Shown piece by piece: positions 1 to 4,204 of a stretch of 5,971 bases of DNA. The stretch spans positions 1 to 5,971 of the forward strand of contig WLDA01000063.1 of the NCBI GenBank assembly GCA_009705025.1, in the 5' to 3' direction. Below the pieces are notes generated by a model that was given only the letters and a program-made list of their open reading frames with translations, ran no database searches and had not been told where the DNA came from. Origin of the DNA: Actinomycetota bacterium. GTDB taxonomy: Bacteria > Actinomycetota > Actinomycetes > Nanopelagicales > Nanopelagicaceae. A program made the position numbers and the translations under genes. Every line of letters begins with the position of its first letter. Position 1 is the stretch's first letter.

Positions 1-167
1 AGAACATCAAAGTCCCATGTTTCAAGATCTGCGAATGCATCTTTGCGAACAAGGTCGAGTTGGCGCGAAATTCGAGATATTCGACTAAGTACTGCAAGGG
101 GAGTGAGATCTAAATCTGGTCGCTCACGCTTCCATGCGGTGATGAGTCGCTCTACTTCATCACGCAT
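1..167 (-). CDS. MarR-family transcriptional regulator, N-terminal part (cut by window edge)
   Basis: Reading the minus strand from the ATG at 167 gives 55 codons that run off the window without a stop, starting MRDEVERLITAWKRERPDLD and continuing with a PLAVLSRISRISRQLDLVRK stretch and an ETWDFDV segment. This is the characteristic N-terminus of a group of actinobacterial MarR-type winged-helix regulators, whose first helices form the dimer interface; the DNA-binding helix and wing lie outside the window. The start is well supported: the frame is closed by TGA at 183-185, no other start codon lies between, and a GGGGG Shine-Dalgarno-like run (173-177) sits 5 bases before the ATG. The gene is divergent from tRNA-Gln and glmU. 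MarR proteins often repress their own promoter and a neighbour, but no clear operator palindrome is visible here. Ligand and targets cannot be inferred. The family call rests on pattern recognition of a short segment. Confidence 0.75.
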   Translation of the reverse strand, partial: MRDEVERLITAWKRERPDLDLTPLAVLSRISRISRQLDLVRKDAFADLETWDFDV

Positions 168-251
168 TGCTGCCCCCGCATTTCAAGTATTCGAGCAATA
201 AATCTAAGAAAGTAAGGTCAAACCCTAAGGCTAGTGGTCATGAGCACTACC

Positions 252-257
252 TGTAAT
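252..257 (+). promoter_or_regulatory. Candidate -10 element for tRNA-Gln
   Basis: TGTAAT matches TATAAT at five of six positions and ends 16 bases before the mature tRNA 5' end, so transcription would begin around 264 and leave a roughly 10-base leader for RNase P to remove. No good -35 hexamer stands at the normal distance: TGGTCA at 235-240 is too close, with an 11-base spacer. This is a weak call based only on position and -10 similarity. Confidence 0.3.
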
Positions 258-273
258 GGGGGAGAATACGGGT

Positions 274-345
274 TCCGCCATTGTGTAGTGGCTAGCACAT
301 GGGCCTTTGAAGCCCAGGGTCCAGGATCGATACCTGGTGGCGGAG
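274..345 (+). tRNA. tRNA-Gln (anticodon TTG)
   Basis: A complete cloverleaf can be drawn. The acceptor stem is TCCGCCA (274-280) with TGGCGGA (338-344), seven perfect pairs. The D stem is GTGT/GCAC (283-286 with 295-298) with the conserved GG in the loop (290-291). The anticodon stem is TGGGC/GCCCA (300-304 with 312-316) with a CTTTGAA loop and anticodon TTG at 307-309, which reads CAA and by wobble CAG. The variable loop has four bases. The T stem is CCAGG/CCTGG (321-325 with 333-337). The discriminator is G345, as expected for glutamine. CCA is not encoded, so a CCA-adding enzyme is needed. The T loop is ATCGATA, with A instead of T at position 54. No terminator separates it from glmU, so readthrough is likely. 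Confidence 0.96.
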
Positions 346-349
346 CGAT

Positions 350-355
350 TAGACT
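350..355 (+). promoter_or_regulatory. Candidate -10 element for a leaderless glmU transcript
   Basis: TAGACT fits the actinobacterial TANNNT pattern (four of six matches to TATAAT) and ends 7 bases before the GTG at 363, so a normal start point would fall on or next to the first base of the start codon. The expected -35 region would lie inside the T arm of tRNA-Gln and shows no consensus. The alternative is that glmU is expressed only by readthrough from the tRNA promoter, followed by tRNA 3' processing. Confidence 0.35.
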
Positions 356-362
356 CCACACT

Positions 363-1784
363 GTGAGCAGCGATCTTCATATCATCGTCTTAGCCGCAGG
401 TGAAGGCACGAGAATGAAATCTGCAACTCCTAAAGTCCTTCATTCCATTTGCGGACGAACTCTTCTTGGCCATGTAGTCAATGCAGTTACGCAACTCAAT
501 CCCAAAGATTTAGCAATTGTTGTCGGCGCAGGACGCGAACAAGTTGAAGAACATATTGGCCAGATTGCGCCAAAGGCTCGAACAATCTTTCAAGAACGTC
601 GTGGTGGCACAGGCCATGCGACTCAATTGGCGCTCGCAGCAGGTGCACCAACTGGCACAGTTCTAATTCTTGCTGGTGACACACCAATGCTCACTAGTGA
701 TTCACTTTCACAATTACTAGAAGTTCATCGCAGTGGAAAATTTGGTGCAAGCGTTCTCACCGCAGAACACCCAGATCCAACTGGTTATGGCCGCATTATT
801 CGCGGTGATGATGGCGAACTACTTCGAATTGTTGAAGAGCGCGATGCCGATGATGACCAGAAGATGATCTTTGAAATCAACTCTGGCGTTTATGTATTTG
901 ATGGAAAATTATTAGCAGGCGCTATTGGGAAACTCAGTGATTCAAATTCACAAGGCGAGCTCTATCTCACCGATGTCATTGAAATCATGCGCAAAGATGG
1001 TGCATCTATAGCCGCTGCAATGATTGATGACGTTGTAGAAATTCTTGGAGTCAACGATCGCGCGCAACTTGCTGAAAGCGCTGCACTTCTTCGCGACAGA
1101 ATCAATGACAATCTAATGAAATCAGGCGTCACTATTACAGATCCAACGACTACATGGGTCGATGTCACAGCAACTATTGCAAACGATGTAACACTGCTGC
1201 CAGGAAGCGCTATTGCTGGAAATACAAAGATTGAATCTGGCGCCATTATTGGCCCGCGTACAACACTTATTGATTGCACAGTTGGTGCTGGGGCAAGCGT
1301 TATCGAGTCGTATTGCACCGCAAGTGCGATTGGCGCAGAGGCAAGTGTTGGTCCATTTACATTCTTGCGCACAGGTACCGATTTAGGTGCACATACTCGC
1401 GCTGGCGCATTCGTTGAGATGAAGAATTCAACTATCGGTGAAGGCTCAAAAGTTCCTCACCTTTCATATGTGGGCGATGCCACTATCGGCGTCGGCACAA
1501 ATATCGGTGCTGCAACAATCTTCGTCAATTACGATGGCGTAGATAAACATCGCACCACTGTTGGCGACCATGTTCGAATCGGAAGTGATTCAATGTTGGT
1601 CGCACCGATTTCAGTAGGAGATGGCGCATATACAGCTGCTGGATCAGTAATCACTGAAGATGTACCTGCAGGCGCGATGGGAGTTGGCAGATCACGCCAG
1701 CGAAATGTCTTAGGCTGGGTCTTGCGTAAGCGCGCAGGAACAAAGTCTGCAGATGCTGCAGCAAAGAGCGAGAAGAAAGGCTAA
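363..1784 (+). CDS. glmU: Bifunctional GlmU: GlcN-1-P acetyltransferase / GlcNAc-1-P uridyltransferase
   Basis: This cytoplasmic enzyme acetylates glucosamine-1-phosphate with acetyl-CoA and then couples the product to UTP, giving UDP-GlcNAc for peptidoglycan. The protein is 473 residues, within the usual family size (about 456-495). The N-terminal Rossmann uridyltransferase domain shows LAAGEGTRMKS (10-20), K24, QERRGGTGHA (78-87), the metal-binding Asp of ILAGDTPML (D106), GYGR (141-144), EINSGVYVF (171-179) and N231. From about residue 264 to 435 hexapeptide repeats form the left-handed beta-helix, with the catalytic His of KVPHLSYVGDA (H366), the NYDG motif (389-392) and KHR (395-397). 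The tail is Lys/Ala-rich. The GTG at 363 is chosen because it places the nucleotide-binding motif at the normal distance from the N-terminus; the frame stays open to 234 only by reading through tRNA-Gln. No Shine-Dalgarno is visible. It forms a tight pair with prs, 5 bases downstream. Confidence 0.96.
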   Translation: MSSDLHIIVLAAGEGTRMKSATPKVLHSICGRTLLGHVVNAVTQLNPKDLAIVVGAGREQVEEHIGQIAPKARTIFQERRGGTGHATQLALAAGAPTGTVLILAGDTPMLTSDSLSQLLEVHRSGKFGASVLTAEHPDPTGYGRIIRGDDGELLRIVEERDADDDQKMIFEINSGVYVFDGKLLAGAIGKLSDSNSQGELYLTDVIEIMRKDGASIAAAMIDDVVEILGVNDRAQLAESAALLRDRINDNLMKSGVTITDPTTTWVDVTATIANDVTLLPGSAIAGNTKIESGAIIGPRTTLIDCTVGAGASVIESYCTASAIGAEASVGPFTFLRTGTDLGAHTRAGAFVEMKNSTIGEGSKVPHLSYVGDATIGVGTNIGAATIFVNYDGVDKHRTTVGDHVRIGSDSMLVAPISVGDGAYTAAGSVITEDVPAGAMGVGRSRQRNVLGWVLRKRAGTKSADAAAKSEKKG

Positions 1785-1789
1785 CTTCA

Positions 1790-2770
1790 ATGAGCGAAAT
1801 CCGACTCGCCTCCGAGAAGCGACTACGACTCTTTACCGGTCGAGGATTTCCAGAGTTAGCAGATGAAGTAGCTACAGAGTTAGGCATTCCACTCACACCA
1901 ACGTCGGCATATGACTTTGCTAACGGTGAAATATTTGTTCGCTTTGAAGAAAGTGTTCGCGGTTGCGATGCATTCGTTCTACAAAGTCATTCAGCTCCAG
2001 TAAATAAGCAGATCATGGAACAACTCATCATGGTCGATGCACTCAAGCGCGCATCAGCAAAGCGCATAACAGTTGTTGCACCGTTCTACGGATATGCGCG
2101 TCAAGATAAGAAGCACCGCGGACGCGAGCCAATCTCTGCACGATTGATGGCAGATCTTTTCAAGACTGCTGGCGCAGATCGTTTGATGGTTGTAGATCTT
2201 CACACTTCACAAATTCAAGGTTTCTTCGATGGTCCAGTAGATCATCTCTTTGCACTACCAATGCTTGCTAATTACGTCGGAAGTAAAGTAGACCGCTCAC
2301 GTCTTACTATTGTTTCACCAGATTCTGGTCGAGTACGCGTTGCAGAACGTTGGTCAGATTTACTCGGTGGATGCCCAATTGCATTTATCCATAAAACACG
2401 CGATCCACGCATTCCAAATGAATCAGTTGTCGGTCGCGTCGTTGGTGATGTTGTTGGCCAAACATGCGTAGTTATTGACGACATGATTGATACTGCAGGA
2501 ACTATTACAAAGGCAGTAGACGCGCTCTTTGAGGCAGGTGCAACAGAGGTAATTGTTGCTGCAACACATGCAGTTCTCTCTGGTCCTGCTGTTGAGCGCC
2601 TCAAGAATTGCCGCGCTAGCGAAGTTGTTATTACAAATACTTTGCCAATTAGCGAGGATCAACATTTTGACGGCCTTACAGTTCTATCGATTGCTCCACT
2701 TCTTGCTCGAGCAATTCGCGAAGTCTTCGAAGATGGCTCAGTTACAAGCCTCTTCGACGGTCATTCCTAA
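1790..2770 (+). CDS. prs: Ribose-phosphate pyrophosphokinase (PRPP synthetase)
   Basis: It transfers pyrophosphate from ATP to ribose-5-phosphate, making PRPP for purine, pyrimidine, histidine, tryptophan and NAD synthesis. At 326 residues it has the length of class I bacterial enzymes. Visible signatures, in order, are FANGEIFVRFEESVRG (43-58), the flexible-loop region PFYGYARQDKKHRGREPISA (98-117), the metal- and ATP-binding VDLHTSQIQGFF (135-146, with H138), PDSGR (177-181) and the PRPP-binding loop VVIDDMIDTAGTI (227-239). The C-terminal SIAPLLARAIREVF segment is also typical. Nothing essential appears missing. The ATG at 1790 follows the glmU stop by 5 bases, and a GAAAGG ribosome-binding site (1775-1780) lies inside the end of glmU, so the two are almost certainly cotranscribed and perhaps translationally coupled. 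Structured non-coding DNA follows the stop. Confidence 0.97.
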   Translation: MSEIRLASEKRLRLFTGRGFPELADEVATELGIPLTPTSAYDFANGEIFVRFEESVRGCDAFVLQSHSAPVNKQIMEQLIMVDALKRASAKRITVVAPFYGYARQDKKHRGREPISARLMADLFKTAGADRLMVVDLHTSQIQGFFDGPVDHLFALPMLANYVGSKVDRSRLTIVSPDSGRVRVAERWSDLLGGCPIAFIHKTRDPRIPNESVVGRVVGDVVGQTCVVIDDMIDTAGTITKAVDALFEAGATEVIVAATHAVLSGPAVERLKNCRASEVVITNTLPISEDQHFDGLTVLSIAPLLARAIREVFEDGSVTSLFDGHS

Positions 2771-2771
2771 T

Positions 2772-2842
2772 AGAAATTAGACGCGGCCCAACTTCGTTCA
2801 CTCTGCGTTTTACGTTCACTGCGTTGGCTGCTTCTAATTTCT
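2772..2842. repeat. Long imperfect inverted repeat directly after prs
   Basis: AGAAATTAGA (2772-2781) is a perfect complement of TCTAATTTCT (2833-2842). The pairing continues inward after one mismatch (2782 with 2832): 2783-2788 pair with 2826-2831, including one G-T; C2789 is bulged; AAC (2790-2792) pairs with GTT (2823-2825). In total there are about 19 pairs around a 30-base loop. It begins two bases after the prs stop codon. No T tract follows the right arm, so it is not a standard intrinsic terminator. It could stabilise the 3' end of the glmU-prs mRNA, be a processing site, or be one copy of a dispersed palindromic element; no target-site duplication was seen. Confidence 0.7.
2795..2825. 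repeat. Near-identical direct repeats in the loop of the inverted repeat
   Basis: CGTTCACT is followed by GCGTT in two successive copies: 2795-2809, with an extra CT between the two parts, and 2813-2825, without it. The copies are spaced 18 bases apart. They fill most of the hairpin loop, and the second copy runs into its right arm. The origin could be local slippage duplication or the internal structure of a repeat element. Confidence 0.65.
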
Positions 2843-2875
2843 GCTACTAATTGAGCACGGATTTGCAGCTTAGCT

Positions 2876-2960
2876 AGCCCCTTCGGTATGGTTTGCCACG
2901 TTCCGGCGAGGGTTTTTTTCATCCGTAATCGACGGTGTGGGTTCGACTCCTGCTGGGACT
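2876..2960 (+). other. Possible tRNA-like element or decayed tRNA upstream of rplY
   Basis: Several tRNA-like pieces occur in the right order. AGCCCCT (2876-2882) pairs at five of seven positions with TGGGACT (2954-2960). GGTA/TGCC (2885-2888 with 2894-2897) forms a D-like arm whose loop contains GG. CCGT/ACGG (2923-2926 with 2932-2935) resembles a variable arm. GTGGG/CCTGC (2937-2941 with 2949-2953, two wobbles) encloses TTCGACT, a standard T-loop sequence. The region where an anticodon arm belongs (about 2899-2919) does not fold into one and carries the T tract, so this is not a working tRNA. It may be a remnant, a mimic, or chance; it overlaps the proposed terminator. Confidence 0.25.
2878..2919 (+). 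terminator. Probable intrinsic terminator between prs and rplY
   Basis: An imperfect GC-rich hairpin is followed immediately by seven T's (2913-2919). Pairs are CCC (2878-2880) with GGG (2910-2912), T2882 with A2909, T2883 with G2908 (wobble), CGG (2884-2886) with CCG (2903-2905), and TGG (2889-2891) with CCA (2896-2898) around a TTTG loop. The internal loops make it weaker than a textbook terminator. It could end glmU-prs transcription, or act as an attenuator if transcripts continue into rplY. Confidence 0.5.
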
Positions 2961-2978
2961 TCACTACAACAACAGGAG
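2947..2978 (+). promoter_or_regulatory. rplY ribosome-binding site with an upstream complementary (sequestering) segment
   Basis: The Shine-Dalgarno AGGAG (2974-2978) stands 8 bases before the rplY ATG. CTCCTG (2947-2952) is a perfect complement of CAGGAG (2973-2978), and two further pairs form after one mismatch (T2954 with A2971, G2955 with C2970), leaving a loop of about 14 bases. If formed, this hairpin would hide the ribosome-binding site. The same CTCCTGC bases also provide the 3' side of the T-arm-like hairpin (2937-2953), so the two folds exclude each other. The pairing is seen directly; the regulatory role is inferred. Confidence 0.45.
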
Positions 2979-2986
2979 AATAAAAA

Positions 2987-3610
2987 ATGGCTGAGATTTC
3001 AATCAACGGTGTACGTCGTACCGAATTTGGTAAGGGTGCATCACGTCGCGCACGTCGCGAAGGCCAGGTTCCTGCTGTTATCTACGGTCATGGTGAGAAG
3101 CCATCACATATCAATCTTCCTGCACGCGAACTCGGCGTTGCACTCAAGACATCAAACGTTTTGCTCGACATTGTTGTAGATGGAAAGACTGAACTGACAC
3201 TTCCTAAGTCAATCGTTCGTCACCCAATCAAATTAACTATCGATCACATTGACCTTGTCATTGTTCGTCGTGGTGAAAAAGTTACAGTTGCGGTTCCTGT
3301 TCATACTTCTGGCGAGCACGATCGCGACGGAATTCTTGAGCACGTCAACCACACAATTGAAGTTGAGACAGAAGCAACTTCCATTCCAAGCTTCTTTGAA
3401 CTTGACCTCACTGGTCTTGCAGCTGGTCTTTCACTCTATGCAGGAGATGTAAAACTTCCTGCTGGCGTAGTTCTTATCTCCGATCCTAAGATGATTGTTG
3501 TACACCTCTCCGAGCGTTCAACTGCAGTTGAAGAAGTTGCTGTTGTTGCTCCTGCTGCAGATGCAGCCGCTGCCGCTCCTGCTGCAGATGCAGAGAAGAA
3601 GGACGCGTAA
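2987..3610 (+). CDS. rplY: 50S ribosomal protein L25 (general stress protein CTC type)
   Basis: L25 binds 5S rRNA in the large ribosomal subunit. The 207-residue protein is the long CTC/TL5 form, not the short enterobacterial one (about 94 residues). The N-terminal 5S-binding domain (about 1-92) shows GKGASRRARREGQVPAVIYG (16-35) and the IDHIDL end; the second, beta-rich domain covers about 97-176 (EKVTVAVPVH, then FELDLTGLAAG and DVKLPAGV). A low-complexity acidic Ala-rich tail with a repeated APAADA unit and a final EKKDA follows (about 181-207), as is common in actinobacterial homologues. The ATG at 2987 has AGGAG 8 bases upstream. A probable terminator lies before the gene, so it likely has its own promoter or depends on readthrough; its leader can hide the ribosome-binding site. 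pth follows after 16 bases. Confidence 0.96.
   Translation: MAEISINGVRRTEFGKGASRRARREGQVPAVIYGHGEKPSHINLPARELGVALKTSNVLLDIVVDGKTELTLPKSIVRHPIKLTIDHIDLVIVRRGEKVTVAVPVHTSGEHDRDGILEHVNHTIEVETEATSIPSFFELDLTGLAAGLSLYAGDVKLPAGVVLISDPKMIVVHLSERSTAVEEVAVVAPAADAAAAAPAADAEKKDA
3548..3593 (+). repeat. 19-bp direct repeat coding for the APAADA units of the L25 tail
   Basis: GCTCCTGCTGCAGATGCAG occurs at 3548-3566 and identically at 3575-3593, 27 bases apart and in frame. Identity at the DNA level, including synonymous positions, points to a recent in-frame duplication or ongoing slippage in the tail, so tail length may vary between strains. Confidence 0.85.
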
Positions 3611-3614
3611 CACT

Positions 3615-3620
3615 TACTCT
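3615..3620 (+). promoter_or_regulatory. Candidate -10 element for a leaderless pth transcript
   Basis: TACTCT fits TANNNT and ends 6 bases before the pth ATG, so a start point at the normal distance would fall on the A of that ATG. It lies just after the rplY stop codon. The hexamer has only three of six matches to TATAAT and no -35 was recognised, so the support is mainly positional: the gene has no Shine-Dalgarno and shares this layout with glmU. Confidence 0.3.
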
Positions 3621-3626
3621 TAACCC

Positions 3627-4202
3627 ATGACGTGGTTAGTTGTAGGACTCGGTAATCCCGGGGATCAATATGTCGCTACCCGACACAATGTTGGGCAGAT
3701 GGTCATTGATGAACTTGCTAAGCGCCATAGTCTCAAATTTTCATCCCATAAATCACGCACTGATGTTGCCGCCTATAAGTTAGGCGTCGGCGCTGATGTG
3801 CAATCAATTATTTTGGCGAAGTCACATAGTTACATGAATGAAAGCGGTGGACCAATAAAAGCGGTTGCCTCTTTTTACTCCATTGAACCCGCAAACATAA
3901 TTGTTCTCCACGATGAATTAGATATTGGTTATGCAGCGATTAGAAGCAAAATTGCTGGAGGCGATAATGGCCATAATGGTTTGAAATCTCTGACTTCGGC
4001 TTTTGGAACAGCAGAGTATTACCGTGTTCGCTTAGGAATTGGTCGCCCTATGGGTCAGCAAGATCCTGCTGATTTCGTACTCAAACAATTTAGTAAAGAA
4101 GAGAAGAAAGATTTAGGGGAGTTCCTTGATCGCGGAGCAGATGTTGTTGAATTCCTCATCATGCATGGTTTAGAGAAAACTCAAACAAAGTTCAATAGCT
4201 AA
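3627..4202 (+). CDS. pth: Peptidyl-tRNA hydrolase
   Basis: It cleaves the ester bond of peptidyl-tRNAs that drop off the ribosome, releasing tRNA for reuse. At 191 residues it has the usual bacterial Pth length. The active-site set is complete: N10 in VGLGNPG, catalytic H20 in ATRHNVG, N71 in SYMNESG, D96 in LHDELDI, and N117 in GGDNGHNGLKS, corresponding to N10, H20, N68, D93 and N114 of the E. coli enzyme. The ATG at 3627 opens directly into the conserved first strand (MTWLVVGLGNPG), so the start is firm, although the 16 bases after the rplY stop contain no Shine-Dalgarno. It may be read from an rplY transcript, from its own leaderless promoter, or both. Its stop codon lies 2 bases from that of the convergent ppc gene, leaving no room for a separate terminator. 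Confidence 0.97.
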   Translation: MTWLVVGLGNPGDQYVATRHNVGQMVIDELAKRHSLKFSSHKSRTDVAAYKLGVGADVQSIILAKSHSYMNESGGPIKAVASFYSIEPANIIVLHDELDIGYAAIRSKIAGGDNGHNGLKSLTSAFGTAEYYRVRLGIGRPMGQQDPADFVLKQFSKEEKKDLGEFLDRGADVVEFLIMHGLEKTQTKFNS

Positions 4203-4204
4203 AA

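Noticed and set aside
216..221. TTGACC on the minus strand as a -35 box for the MarR gene
   Set aside because: It matches five of six consensus bases, but no acceptable -10 hexamer occurs 16-18 bases downstream.
234..362. Upstream extension of the glmU frame to a GTG at 234 or ATG at 240
   Set aside because: The extension translates straight through tRNA-Gln and adds residues not found in GlmU; the GTG at 363 gives the normal N-terminus.
962..1372. 136-codon open frame on the minus strand
   Set aside because: It lies wholly inside glmU opposite the repetitive beta-helix coding region; its composition mirrors the hexapeptide repeats and there is no sign of an independent gene.
2876..2960. 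A functional type II tRNA gene
   Set aside because: No anticodon arm can be formed and the acceptor stem has two mismatches, so it is listed only as a tRNA-like element with low confidence.
2767..3006. 79-codon minus-strand open frame across the prs-rplY gap
   Set aside because: It reads through the inverted repeat, the terminator-like hairpin and the tRNA-like stretch, and overlaps the rplY start; such frames are typical translations of structured RNA regions.
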